NCBI GenBank assembly: GCA_020055645.1
Contig: CM034546.1
Location: 118,284,375-118,348,374, forward strand
Reading direction: 5' to 3'
Origin: Tomocerus qinae
Taxonomy: Eukaryota > Arthropoda > Collembola > Entomobryomorpha > Tomoceridae
Length of the DNA: 64,000 nucleotides
Made by a program: the position numbers and the translations under genes. The notes beneath the pieces were generated by a model. The model saw only the letters and a program-made list of their open reading frames with translations, searched no databases and was not told where the DNA came from. Shown one piece after another: positions 12,400-24,800 of this stretch (positions are counted from its first letter, which is position 1; each line of letters begins with the position of its first letter).

Positions 12400-12807
12400 C
12401 GTATTAATCGAATTAATTCTCCGGGTTGTTATTGTTTCACTGGCCTTTTTAGCTCCTGAAAACGATGATGATAATCGAAATAGCTAACCAGGGTGGTGAA
12501 TTATTTCGATACGGAGAATTATTTTACAGACAATTTTTATTGAAGTCCGGGTACATAGAAAAGCAAATTATTTCTCCACTACTATATTTCCCATTATGGG
12601 GGACTGGGTTAAGTACATGTACACTCTCAAATACACCTATTACTTACTTGACCTGACCTACTGAAACTTAGGTTGGGATGGCGAATTATTTTGATACGGA
12701 GAATTATTTCTCAAAGGCTATTATTTTGCCGCTGAAAACGATAAAAATCAAAATAGTTACCCGGGGGGAGCACTATTCTAATACGGGGAATTAATTCGAT
12801 TAATACG
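12400..12807. repeat. Short element bounded by perfect 20-bp inverted repeats
   Basis: The sequence CGTATTAATCGAATTAATTC at 12400-12419 is perfectly inverted at 12788-12807. Inside, a second imperfect unit, GAATTATTTCGATACGGAGA, appears near 12499 and again near 12682 (with one change). The left and right halves also resemble each other in inverted orientation (CTGAAAACGATGATGATAATCG near 12456, similar to sequence near 12735). It looks like a MITE or small foldback element of about 408 bp. I see no clear target-site duplication and no coding capacity. Confidence 0.6.
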
Positions 12808-15219
12808 GTAAGTAGTATTTTTACACAGACAGATTACGGTAAATATTTAAGAATCGAAATTGTACGTCTGTCTTTCAGTGTTCAGAGGAACTGGCCACAT
12901 AAGAGTGTCACCACGATTACAATTTATTCGAGGCAAGGCAACTAGGCAAGGGCAAGAGGCAATAATGAGAAAGCTAAATATAGTTACTCAAAAACAAATT
13001 CATTATACAACTTACCGTTCTTCTGTGTGAGTGACCTTAACTGCCTGTAATTATTAGTCGTTAATAATGAACTAGACAGCTAAGAAAGACATCATGATCA
13101 CTAATACTAATTAATAAGATATCTCTTGTCTATTATTATTATTTATTATTGGACAGCTGGGTTTGGTTGGACAATGGACATGATGACTTTTAAGAATGAT
13201 GTGATGAGCAAGATGACTCTTCGTTAGTAGATAGAAATACTTACACGATTACACGAAGTTTAAACGAATTTTGATTTTGGTGCGCGATAGGAATGATGAC
13301 ACGTTACACTTACATTTTAATAATGTCCCTCCCTGAGCTGAGGTAGTAGTTATACGTGAAGTGAGAATATTGAGGCGGGCATAACGCCACAACTAACTCC
13401 AATTTTATTATTAACAAAACTTAGCATTTATTTCAAGGAACTAAAACTAAATAGTAGATAATCAGGGCCACAGCCAGGAAAAATTCGGTAGGAGCCCGAA
13501 AAATTATAAGGGGAAATATATATCCCCCGGCCAGAGATACTTTTAATTATTTGAGCAAGTCAGAGTGACGAGAACAGCCACCCAAAAAGACGAAATATAA
13601 TTGTCGGTTTTGAAGCAATCCTTCTTTTCTTCGATTTCGTTGGTCCCCCTCGCTGCTGCCCTGTATATAGTATATAATAGTTTGATGTTGATATTGATAG
13701 TATGATTATCAAACTTTGGAGTCCAAGTCTGTCTAATCAAAAATTTCCAAATATTGTGAAGCATTTGTTGTAAAAATAAAATAGACAACTTTAAAAGTTG
13801 ACCTGATTTTAGGATAAAAAATGACAAAAGTTTAACAGAATTCCATGCGCTTGTCCCACTTTGCGTTTATGGTAGTAGTAAAGATAGTATTATATTGGAT
13901 ATTAAAATATTATTTTTTGTCATTCAATGCAATTTATGCTTTTATTTAAAGTTCTATACTTGAGAATTATTTCAAATTAATTATGTAATATTGTCAATTT
14001 TGCTGTACTTAATGTTTTACTATCTTTATTTTGGTTTCATAGTTTCGGCGGCATGTCTTAGCAATTTACACCTTTGTTCTTCAAGGTTTAAAGGTGTATT
14101 GATGTCAATATTGCATTGATGTCGTGTAGTACATTTATTATGTGTAACCCGCCGGCGAGTAGCTATCACACTGTACCATAACACCCAAACTTCTCTCTTA
14201 GTTTATCCGCAACTGTCTATTTCTGTTTCATGCAATGTCCAGTGATAATAATACTACCTAATACACTAATTAGTATTATTACTACAGGAAATTAATGATT
14301 ATACGTTTCTGTAATGCAAAATTGAAGTCTATCGCAATTGAAAATTTAGCTGTTGCTATATTTTCTTTTTCAAAGCAAATTGCACCGTAAAGTTTCAACG
14401 TTTCAGGAAACATTTTCTAAGCATTCCATGGAGAAAAAATACACAGCCTCAAAGAATTTTAATTCTGTTTAACAGTTGCAAACCTGAGTTGTGTAATGTC
14501 TACAAGTTTTGCATTTTATAGTATAGTAACTTATACTGCATTTTTTTAAATTGAACTTTAGCTGATAACTCCGTTTTGAATAGTAATTTTATACCAATTT
14601 TTATTAAAGCTTTTTAAAACTTACATGGACCTCCTAAGCGGACATCATTCCTAGAGTTTATAGTTAAATAATGTTTTGTGATAAATTGGTTTGTGAACCC
14701 AGTCGAAGAATCCTGAATGTTTAAAGGGAAACTAAAGCGATTAAAAACATTGACATTGAAGAAAAAGTATTTTTTTGGGAGTTCTTTGAGTAGTCTTTTA
14801 GGGATAATTCCCTCGCACAGGCATTTTAAAGTAAAACAATAATATATTAAAGATATTAAAGGTCAAATGTTTTATTGCTAACAAAATTTCGCTTTCGGAT
14901 AAGTTTCGGCGATTTTACCCACAGCTATTGGGTTTTCCATTGCCTACTTAAATACAGATTTTAGCATTCGAAATCGAATAATATTATTGTCTATTATGAC
15001 TATAGTATAAATAAATATGTGCGCATCGAAATAGTATATGTGACGTGAATGGTAGGTATATAGCTACCGGACCTGCTTATAGCTAAGCTTATAGTACTAA
15101 AGTACTAATAAGCAGTATATATACTAACATGCATACCCATACATAAATACTTCTCTGTTCGTATCTGCCCTGTTGGTAAGTGGTCGTGTCCGTCCGTGTG
15201 TCGTGGTAAGGTAAGTACT
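12808..15219. other. Intergenic region without recognisable genes
   Basis: This is AT-rich non-coding sequence between the DHDDS promoter side and the Harbinger element. A fragment near 13465-13515 (GGGCCACAGCCAGGAAAAAT and following) resembles one at 45095-45140 inside the Helitron-like element and is probably a dispersed repeat relic. A short palindromic patch lies near 15075-15120. No convincing open frame is seen. Confidence 0.45.
13465..13516 (+). repeat. Dispersed repeat fragment also present near 45095
   Basis: The segment starting GGGCCACAGCCAGGAAAAAT is similar to GGGGCCACAGTCAGAAAAAA at about 45095, and both run on into a purine-rich stretch and AAATTAT. Two copies in a 64-kb window suggest a repeat family; no terminal structure is visible in either. 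Confidence 0.4.
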
Positions 15220-15256
15220 AGGGACTTTGCAACAATCTGGGACGTGCATCGTAAGG
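15220..15256 (+). repeat. Left terminal inverted repeat of the Harbinger element
   Basis: The first 21 bases match the right end exactly in inverted orientation; the next roughly 16 match apart from a few substitutions. The terminus is preceded by the ACT target duplication. Confidence 0.85.
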
Positions 15257-15505
15257 CCGTAAAATTTGAATTCCACGCGGCGGGACAGACTTTCGCTGGC
15301 TTTCTCTTTACGACTTACGTCGGCGCGCACGAATGTGCAACGTAAATATGCTGTATTTACCGTGCTCATTACGGGATGCATAACTTACTCCTTATCGAAG
15401 ACTTTTTCGAACAAATTTTGAATAACTGAGCAAATTCCTTTTACTACTGTATTGTGAATATTATTCTTTTAAGTTAATTAGATAGTTCAATTGACCAAAA
15501 GTGAT

Positions 15506-16519
15506 ATGGGGAAGTTTTCTTTTAAGTCCAATGTCAATTATGACATTGCTCTCCTAGCTGAAGTAGAAGCACTCAACCCATACGCATTTCAAGTTGAACA
15601 ACCCGTTTGGGATGAAATTGCCATTAAGTCCAGAAGTGTGAATTGAAGATGTCAGTTACTGGAAGAAGTTGCAGAGATAGAGCCAATCTACTGCTGAAGG
15701 ATTTTTCAAAAGAAGAAACGATTAGCAAAAGATTGTAAGGCTCTACAATTTGAAGTAGAATGGTCCGAATAAATATATAAATAATAGTTTATCCTTTTTA
15801 ATTCTGTATAATTACAGGTCTGGTATTGATGAAGGTGATTTCGAAACAGTTAAATATTTGCTAACAAGTATTTTGAAGTTGCGCAACGATGTGGATTGCA
15901 AAAATATTCGCAAGTTATATTCCAAAAAAAACAGAGAGAGTGCCGAAAAAACAAGAGATTCGGTATTGATCGATTTGGAAAAGGACATTAATTCTGGAGG
16001 ATCAGCATGTGAGCCCAAAGACGGGGACGATACACGAAATAGTCAGGAAGAAGAGGGTGAAACAAGCATTAATGTTTCCAAAACTTTAGAGCCAGATGAT
16101 GGAGCCAGTTCAAAATTTCCTGAGAAACGCAATGCAGAAGAATTACAAGAGCCCAAAAATAAGCGTACTGCTGGACGAACTGATGCTGTGTCATATTTGA
16201 GAGAAAAACATGATGTAAGTCAGTGTGAGCTAAAGATACAATTATTACCTAATAATTATCTGCCTCTGATTGTAAATGTCAAATCTAAAATTATTCACAG
16301 ATTGAGATGAAATTTAAGTGCGAAGAGCTGAAAATTAGGCAACAAGAAGCAGAAAATAAGCTTCTTGAACTGACCGTGGAACGTGAAAGAATTAAGACAG
16401 AATCCGAAATTCGAAAATCTGAATTGGAATTAACTAAGCAAAAACAGGCAATGGAGTTCGAAGAGCGGAGTGCAATGACTCGTGCGCTATTGGAATTTGT
16501 TCAGAAAAGTAAAAATTGA
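15506..16519 (+). pseudogene. Harbinger Myb/SANT-like DNA-binding protein, one frameshift
   Basis: Three exons: 15506-15734, 15818-16214 and 16301-16519, with good GT-AG borders (AAAAGATT|gtaagg, attacag|G; CATGAT|gtaagt, tcacag|ATT). The start, MGKFSFKSNVNYDIALLAEV, is the first helix of a Myb/SANT-like domain. The last helix, VTGRSCRDRANLLLKDF, is in a different frame, so a 1-nt change lies between about 15630 and 15655. Past the break the frame stays open through an acidic linker and a Lys/Glu-rich coiled coil near residues 220-290 that ends in VQKSKN. In Harbinger elements this partner binds the terminal repeats and imports the transposase into the nucleus. With the frameshift this copy would be truncated after about 46 codons unless the break is a sequence error. 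Confidence 0.82.
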
Positions 16520-16673
16520 ATTATTTGTGCTAAAGACTGAGTGGATTATTTTTAAGTACTGGACTTTTATTTCATTCTTCATCTAACGTTTCAGTATTAT
16601 GAATAAAATTAATTAACACAAATGAACATTTTTAAATAAAATATTATTGTAATTCTATTTAGTTACTTGGTTT

Positions 16674-17923
16674 TCATTGGGCCAAATAGTCTTCCATGGA
16701 TGGTGGGTTTAAATTAAAATATTCACTAACTTGTGACCCATAAATGCAAGTATGACAATTAGTTAAAATTACCCCCACGGAATAATACTTGCCAACAGGC
16801 TGTAACCCGATTTTTAAATTTTTCTTGAAGTCCAAAAAAGCAAAAACATTAGTCACTTTGCCAAATCCCCATTCAACAGATTCCCTAACTTGACTCATTC
16901 GCTTGTTGCATAACAACTTTGAGGGAGTCAAATTTTGGTAGCGTTTGAAAGGTACCATCAAGCATTTTCTGAGTGGGTAGGCTGGATCTCCATACAAGTA
17001 ATACGGTTCCCCTTCAGGAGTTTTGAATATATTTTCTAGCTCATTTATAAGTCCACTCTGTTGAAGCAAATAAGCATCATGCCTTCGTCCTGAAACCGGT
17101 CCATATAGACATCCAATTATGCCGTCAGGAAGCATCACGGATTGAAACTTAATAGCATGCGTTCTTTTATGGCCGTTGTAGAACTAAAAATATGAAAATT
17201 ACATTTTACTAAACATGTTTACTAAATGGAATTTGACGTTGTAAGAGGATTTTATAATTGTCTAGCTTTCGTACTTCTTTCTGATTTTTTCCAGGACGAC
17301 ATATTGGTCGTACTGTCCCGTCCAAAAATCCGATGCATTTGGGATAAGGTGATCCTTTATTCAAAATGGCGTCTGCGAATGAGGATAATACTTCTTGAGA
17401 TAAATATGACTGGTGTAAATTTTTGAGGAGCTGAATGTGATGATCATAAACAAATGAGACCATAGTATTAAATATTCTTGATATTTCACACTGGGTTCTA
17501 GGAAATATTGAGCATAAGTCAGCAAGCCTAGTAATAAATACAATATTACAACATATAATAATCCAAATTAATGACATGTCACTTAATGATTTTATAAAAC
17601 TCGACAAATAATACTGTTATTTACCTGTTAGGATATTCCAGTCTTTTTAACAGTATGCATAAACCTTCCAAGCCAGATACTTTGTGCGCAGAAAATGTAA
17701 TTACAGTTTTAGGTATTTTTAATCCTCGTCGTAACCTTAGAATGTCGTTTTTAAAAAACCTAAAATGAATTTTACAAAAATCGTCCGACAAAGATTCAAA
17801 ATTGAATACTTTAGGTCTGGGAAGTATATAATATGGTTCTTTAGGAAGGTACAATAACAACAAGGTTTCATCATCAATATTCTCGTTTTCTAAGAAAGGT
17901 AACAGTTTTTCAAAATAAGACAT
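16674..17923 (-). CDS. Harbinger DDE transposase (HARBI1-like nuclease)
   Basis: Three exons: 17625-17923, 17275-17527 and 16674-17183 join in phase (CCTAACAG|gtaaat to ctag|GCTTGC; AAAGAA|gtacga to ttttag|TTCTAC). They encode 353 aa, close to the roughly 350 of HARBI1. The N-terminal part includes RFFKNDILRLRRGLKIP and GLEGLCILLKRLEYPN, a family helix-turn-helix region. The nuclease domain has all three catalytic acids: GFLDGTVRPICRP (D), YLYGDPAYPL (D) and SQVRESVEWGFGKV (E). The second intron uses a gtac donor, also used in BRWD3 and HSPBAP1 in this window. Convergent with the SANT gene. The intact frame suggests recent activity or possible domestication; TIRs at both ends favour a transposon. 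Confidence 0.93.
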
Positions 17924-18071
17924 TATTTTCTATAAATTCTTCAGGCAAACTATTTGATGCGCGCCTTGGATGTTCAAATTTCTTGTTTTACGTTACAACG
18001 GAAAATTGCACAAACATATCAAACATTGTCGTAACGTAGAACGTTGAAGGGAAATTTTTTTCTCTTTGCGT

Positions 18072-18108
18072 GCTTACGTAGCACGTACCAGATTGTTGCA
18101 AAGTCCCT
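18072..18108 (-). repeat. Right terminal inverted repeat of the Harbinger element
   Basis: This is the reverse complement of the left terminus, perfect over the outer 21 bases and followed by the second copy of ACT at 18109-18111. Confidence 0.85.
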
Positions 18109-18174
18109 ACTAATAAGATAAGTACCTCTTATGTTTTTTGCTATCTCCCTCCATGCTTGCCGTAATATAAATAA

Positions 18175-18268
18175 TTAATGCTTTCGATAATGTACCCCAA
18201 CGCATACCTCTATGTACTAAATTTAACACATGAAGGTATACGCTGGGGTACATTATTGAAAACATTAA
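18175..18268. ncRNA. Pre-miRNA-like long hairpin (or miniature element)
   Basis: Arms 18175-18215 and 18228-18268 can pair over 41 positions with about four mismatches (a few G-U pairs included), leaving a 12-nt AT-rich loop. The stem includes a fully paired block around ATGTACCCC/GGGGTACAT. This is the size and shape of an animal miRNA precursor. It lies about 70 bp right of the Harbinger element and about 630 bp upstream of the BRWD3 start. The ends read TTAATG and CATTAA, so a tiny TTAA-targeting element is an alternative. Strand and expression are unknown. Confidence 0.45.
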
Positions 18269-18894
18269 TAGCCAAATACCCAACCATAATAATGTCTAAC
18301 GTGTCTAACCAAAACAAAGTGCACCAAAAGGCTGGCTCAAGGCAATACTTACTCATGTTTATGCTATGATTTTAACGAACTCAGCCGCCACAGAAGTAAA
18401 AACCTAACCCATCCATCGCATAAGTAGCAAAGCAACTCGCTCGATTCTCGATATCTCGTCCTTCTTCTACCAACCGAACCAACTCACTTCAAACAACGGT
18501 ATGTAACATGAGTAGGGTAGCATAAACAACATCACTCACTATACTATACATACATGCCATTGAACAGGGGTAACATTCAGTTGTCGTACCCTAACGTGTC
18601 TTACGAGTTATTTACTGTAGGATGATATCTGTAAAATACTAATAGGCAGAACGATCATAGATAGGTATGAACGAGGCTATCTTATAATACGTGAGGGTTA
18701 TGTTTATAGCGACGCTAGGCTATACATCTTATAGAAGCGATGAGGCTGTCTGTGTGTACGCAACGCAAAATGCTGTTCTACGCTGCGCGCTGTTGAATGA
18801 CAAACATTGCAGAAGAGGCTAGTGGCTGACTACGAGACGAGGCAAGGCAGGCAGCATAGAGGATGGAACATAGTTGATAGAAATAGAAACAGCC
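18269..18894 (+). promoter_or_regulatory. BRWD3 upstream/promoter region
   Basis: This is the stretch between the hairpin and the BRWD3 ATG. It presumably contains the promoter and 5' UTR. It is less AT-rich than its surroundings, with GC-containing patches near 18775-18860. No TATA box or open frame stands out. Confidence 0.35.
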
Positions 18895-21800
18895 ATGGAT
18901 ACTTACGGACAAAGTTCCCTTGACCTCTCTAACTCAAATTATAAAGGTAATTTCTAATTATTTTGCATATTAATTCTAATCATCTGTGTGGTGTCAACAG
19001 TGTCTTTCGTAGACGCCATCCATGATGCAACTCAAGTTCTTTTGTTGTCAGTTACGTTTGTTGTGAAGTGTTACCTTTCTTTGTGATTTTATGTAGAGTT
19101 GTATTTTCTCATCGCCAAGTTCCTGTCCGGTGGCCCGTGTCAAAGGGCAGCTGAGGTGACTTTTTAATTTGTTAATAGCAAGTGTTGATAGATAAGTCCT
19201 TGACTTGATTTCTTGATCTTAACTAAAGATTTTTGACTTTAGGCACTGAGAGAGGAGTTGGAGAAGAACGAGGTAAGGAATAAAGAAATACAAAATTTGA
19301 TTTTGTTGTCGGGAGAAGTGAACTGCGTGAATTCCACGTGTGGACTAAAAATCAGCTGAGATGGTCTCTACGTCTTTATATGAAATGTACACTGGAAATT
19401 CAGTTGGAAATGCAGCAAACCTTTCTGTGCCTGACAACGATCCACACCTTCAAACTTATTCTTACTCATCTTGATCATCAGAGAGCAGAAATCCTGTGAC
19501 AAATCTGACGGATGTTTACTTTTTTTCATTGCAGATCATTCCTAAAGGTGTCAATTGGTTGGGAGAATCGTTTACTCAAGATTTCAAGACTTATGTAAGT
19601 GACCTAAGGGTCAAAACACCGTGACCTCGCGGGGTCACCCTCATTTGGTCGAAAAATTAAATTTTAAGTATGTTGGTCAAAATTAGCTGAGAATTTCGAC
19701 TGTGAAAGAATTTTTTTACAATTCGCAAAATTTATAGTACTTCTCTCTTTTTTGGAAGTGAATTTTGGGGACCAGACGATTTTGAGAAAAGTTTAGCTTA
19801 GGGGGATGGGTGAGTTGGGTTTCGTTTAGGTTGTCTATAAGTTTTACTTGCTCAACGAGCTACGCTTTTGCTTTCCTCCTTTCTTACTTGTGCGCTTGTA
19901 TTTACCTACCTACTTATTGTATATATTGCATAGACGAGTTCCTATTCCTACTACAATGTTATGATCCTTTGGTTTAGTGCTACTATACTCAATAATATAC
20001 TACTTTGTGCCTCTGCTTAAAGGTGCTGTTTGTGGTGTTGAGTGGATGCGAAGGCCATGTAATACAGTGGGTTTAGGTCCGCTTTAATATAGATAATATA
20101 ATTTTGCTTAGGGCTTATCTGAACCTAAACCTAAATGTATGTATATATAGAACCCAGAATATTTCTACTCTTTTTGCCAATTCACTGGATTTACTCGATA
20201 TTCGTAGTAAAACTATGTTGATAGACACATACCTTAATTACCCTTTTATTTTATGCCTAATGAAACGTCATAGCGTCATGCCCTACCTCTGGTCGCCTAC
20301 CATTATGCAATTGCAATACTGCGATAATAATAATAATAATATGGGGTTTTTCAATAGCATTTATGGTATTTTTGCTTGTTTTCTTATACTTCAGATTAGA
20401 TTTATGTTTAGCTCTGCTTCTGCTTTTATATCCATTATATAATGAACTCTAATGTAAACTATGGTCAAGCTTAGCTTAGCTAAAATGGAACTTATATTTT
20501 AAAGACTATAAATATGTAAAATATCGTGGATTTAGGTTTTCTTGTCGTATGAAATGCATAATATCTTTTAAATTTCATTCAGTCTTATCAAAACTTCGTC
20601 AGGGTCTTTTATAAGCCTATTGAGCACCATTTCAAAGTGGGGTATGGTAGTTTTTAACGTTATCGTTATCGTTAGATGAGTTTCTTGGAAATTTTAATCT
20701 TGTGTTCGTTTTAACTGACTAGGCTCACTGTGATAGAATACAGACTTTATTATAACAGACTCAGTCTTTCCTTTGCTTATTCATTCATTTTAGAGTTTAA
20801 TGAAAGTGTCTTGTTTCGTTTAACAGAGTTCAAAGTTAAATCATGTCAGTTCAAGCCATCTTCCAAAGATTTTGGAGCATTTCCTTTTTACAGTCAATGC
20901 TAAAGGCCACAATGGAATTTCCGGTTCCAAAAGCCTCCTTTCAGTTTCAACGAAATCGCTTTTATGTAAGCCGTCTGCTGGAAATCAAGTTTCCCCTACT
21001 GTATACCAAATATTGTCGTCTAAAAGAGAACAACCATTACTGCCCAGGTCTTACAGAGAAAGGAAATGTATTAATCAAGGTAAGATTTAACAATTTCTAT
21101 GTCTCTAATAGAAAATATCATTGATAACGATAACCTGTATGAATAACGTGGTTTAATTCTCTGTATTCAGTGCAAGCTATATTTTCACGAGAAGTCTCAG
21201 GACCAGCGGGAGTCGACCAGGGATTGCTTAGGCCCAGTTTTTATGGAAAAATAAAACGCGCGTGCAGAACATTAGGTCACCTTTCTGCGGTATACTGTGT
21301 GTTATTTGATGTCACTGGAAAATATATTTTCACGGTAATTCACATTACTCTGCGTATAAAATTGATGCTCAAATATAAATTAACAAATTAAGCATTGTGT
21401 ATTATGCATACTGATGTTCTTGCAGTAAGAAATTAATTATTAGTACGTACACAATTATTGCTTTTAGGGGGCAGACGACTCCTTGGTCAAAATATGGAGT
21501 GCTGTCGACGGAAGGCTTGTAGCCACTCTTCGAGGAACAACATCCGAGATCACTGATTTGGCAATAAATAACGAAAATACATTGTTAGCTGTGGGGAGCT
21601 GCGATAAGTTAATTCGTGTTTGGTGCCTGCAAACCTGCGAGCCACTTGATGTGTTAAGCGGTCATAGTGGCAATGTGACAGCCATATTTTTTTGTCCTAT
21701 TCCAAGATCATCCTGTCGGTCAAACACATTATTTCTTGCTTCTACGTCTACTGATGGCTCCTGTGCCTTTTGGGCTTACACAGAAAAACCTGGCCAAAGA

Positions 21801-24800
21801 GCAAAGTTTCAGTAAGTTAAGAAAAAAGCTATTATTAATTGACAAGTACAAAGAAAATGATGTGTATACTTTTGAGTAGAAACATCAGTACGGACGATTT
21901 TTCATGCTTTTGTAATGATGTAATGATTTTTATTGCAGGCCAAAACCCACATTATACCAAGAGAGAATGAGACCTGGTCATGCACAGATGATATGTGCAT
22001 CATTTTCTACAGGAGGGATATTTATGGCTGCTGGCAGTGCGGATAACAATGTTAGAGTTTACTATATGTTAGGACAAGAAGGTCCAGAACGAATTCTGGA
22101 AGTAGAATGTCATAATGAACGAGTTGACAGCATTTCATGGGCGCATAGAGGGCTTCGTTTTATTTCCGGTTCAAAAGACGGAACTGCTCTAGTCTGGAGA
22201 TATGAAAATCAGCAATGGCGATATCTTAGATTACATTGCTCCAAAATGCCTCCTGGGTAATTTATCTTACAACAATAGTTTGTTTCAATTCAAACGAAAA
22301 GTAGAAATATTACCATTAATTATTTTCTAACTTTGGAAATTAGAGAGCCTGCTGCACCGGTAGAAAGTGACCCGAAAAGACGACCAAGAGTTACAATGGT
22401 AGCGTGGAATCTAGACGATAGCCTTGTTATAACAGCGGTCTCAGATCTAGCAATAAAAGTTTGGAATCCTAAAACTGGGGAATTGGTTCGGGTTCTCAAA
22501 GGACATTTAGATGAAGCCTATGTGATCGAAGCTCACCCAGTGAATCCTAGGATTGTTTGTACGGCTGGTCACGATGGGAAAATCATCTTGTGGGATATAG
22601 GCACAACTAAGAAAAATGAGGATGATCTTGATTCTTACACAGGGAAAAATATATTCGAATATTTTAACAGTCTTGACCAAGGACAAGGTCATGGTTCTGT
22701 ATTCGACTGCAAATGGTCCCCAGATGGATTTTCCTTGGCTGCAACAGACTCTCATGGTCATCTTATTATATTTGGCTATGGGACGAATAGCAAGTTCGAA
22801 CAACTGCCCAAAGAACTGTTTTTTCATACAGATTACCGTCCAATAACAAGAGATGCTATAACGTTACAAATCCTAGATGAACAGACCCAAGTTCAACCCC
22901 ATCTTATGCCTCCTCCCTTTTTAGTTGACATGGAAGGAAACCCTTATCCTCCCCATTTACAAAAACTTGTTCCTGGAAGAGAAAATTGTCGTGAAGAACA
23001 ATTAATTCCAAATGTAGCAATTGCGGCTGGGGGTCAACAAGAAGTAATTGAAGGGCTGCCAGGACTCAATCCACGATCTAATATTGATCAGATGATTGAA
23101 CAACTAGCAATTCAGCAAGGTGTTCCTGGCGAACATAGAAATGGTAGGATTGTTTTAAATATAATCCCTTCTTAATGATAGATTTCTGATTAGACTGGAC
23201 TTAAATTACTATTCAATGCAACGGATGGATGTTATGGTAGGGACTCGTCATTCTGGAGGAGGAGAGCGTGATCGAGAGTTGAGAGCAGTTGGTCAACGAA
23301 GAAGTGGGGATGTTGAAGGAGTACGACAATCAACCGGAAATTGGCAAATAGGGAACTACGGCTTTAATCGACGAACTGTTGTTCAACCGCTTTGCCAATG
23401 GTTGCTCCGCATAAGCGAACATCATAGAGCTGCATTAGGTGATGAGGAGGAAGAATATTACCAAGAAAATCTCAACCGAGATGCTCCTAACTCTTTCCCT
23501 TCGGGTACCAGTCCGTTAGTCTCGCCTACAGACAGTATTACTGGACGTCAAATTCGATCCAGAAGAATACGTCGTCAGGCTCTGGTATGCTTCAAACATT
23601 AGACTAAATTAGGGTTAAAAACTGTAAAACGATATAATTTCACAAAAATTTAAACTCTTTTTTAAACTTCCAGGAAGCTGCCGAAGAAAGACGACGACGA
23701 GAACTCGGAGAAGGAAATATGCACCAACTAGAAGGAGTCGCAGTTCCTAATCCTCCTCAGCAAGAAATCTCAGTTAGTCAGCATTCTCCCCGGCGCCCCA
23801 TTCCCATTCCTGTGAACAGACCGCGACCATCAAATAGAAATCAAGTTAGACCTAGACCTCGTTTTAACATTAGACGTGACCTGGAACGCGGTAATGAAAG
23901 TGATCCAGAGGTAAGTAATATTTGTAAGAAAAATGATGCGAAACTGAAAAACAATCCAATTAACCCTGTTTTTGCTTGTAGGCTCCGGAAGTGCCCTCAA
24001 GTATTGATTCCTCATCGGAAGCCGATCTATCTGATATGGACACTTCCTCCACTACTAGCGAAGAAACAGATTCCGATTGGGGAGCTGCTGGTGGAGGCAA
24101 CAAAGAGCAAGAATCTAAAAGCAAAACAACGACGAGACGACGAGTACAAAGAAACGCCTCAACCTCTCCTCCTCACAATGGAAAGGTAGACCCTTCTTCA
24201 AGTAATGAACCACGACCTGGCCCATCTAGTGAAGCTGCGAATCCCTCCAATACTGTTCCAAAACGTCCAAGAAAAGCGGTAAATTATCGAATGATTCTTA
24301 ATTTTAATTCCACCTTTAGTTTATGGATTTTTGTTAATTGAGAGGTTTGTAAATATTTTCTCCATGTTAGATGTTAGACTCAGTTAGAGTTTTCATGGTT
24401 TAATTACTTAGCATAATCTTTTAGTTGTTGGAACAAAGGTATTTTAGGTTGCTCCTGTATGTAATAATAATTATAACATGGTTTTGAATTGCTGCTGTTC
24501 TTCCAGAAACGAGCTACACCTGTGATAGAAGATAACATGGAAGAAATACCAGAATTATATAGACCGTCTGAGTGGCTGTCTGAAGTGATGCCTAAACGAA
24601 GTCCTTATTTTCCTCAACTGGGAGACGACTTGATATATTGCAAGTACGGTATTCAGCATTATTTCTCTAAACACTTTTGTGAGATTATTATTTTCGCGTT
24701 GAATTACTTTGCCATTGGAGAACTAATAAATAATTAAATAACAATTGCAGGAGGGGCCATAAAATGTATATCCATACTGTGGAAGAAAAGAAAATTTACA

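Larger units (their letters stand above)
15220..18108. mobile_element. PIF/Harbinger DNA transposon, nearly complete
   Basis: The terminal inverted repeats begin AGGGACTTTGCAACAATCTG at 15220 and at 18108 on the opposite strand. They match over the first 21 bases and then with scattered mismatches to about 37 bp. Each end is flanked by the trinucleotide ACT (15217-15219 and 18109-18111), a 3-bp target duplication of the length typical of the superfamily, though not its usual TWA. Inside lie two convergent genes, as in other Harbinger elements: a Myb/SANT-like DNA-binding protein (plus) and a DDE transposase (minus). The total is 2,889 bp. The transposase is intact in this reading; the SANT gene has one frameshift. 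Confidence 0.92.

Noticed and set aside
13543..13827. Minus-strand 94-codon frame
   Set aside because: AT-rich composition, no motif, no neighbouring exon that fits; treated as chance.
15124..15381. Minus-strand 85-codon frame across the left Harbinger end
   Set aside because: It crosses the TIR and target duplication and shows no domain, so it is a chance frame.
20104..20442. 112-codon plus frame in BRWD3 intron 4
   Set aside because: Low-complexity, no motif, within an intron, out of phase with both flanking exons.
24644..24648. BRWD3 exon 13 donor at gtattc (24649)
   Set aside because: It would put the next exon out of frame; the upstream gtacgg donor keeps the conserved RGH motif and total phase.
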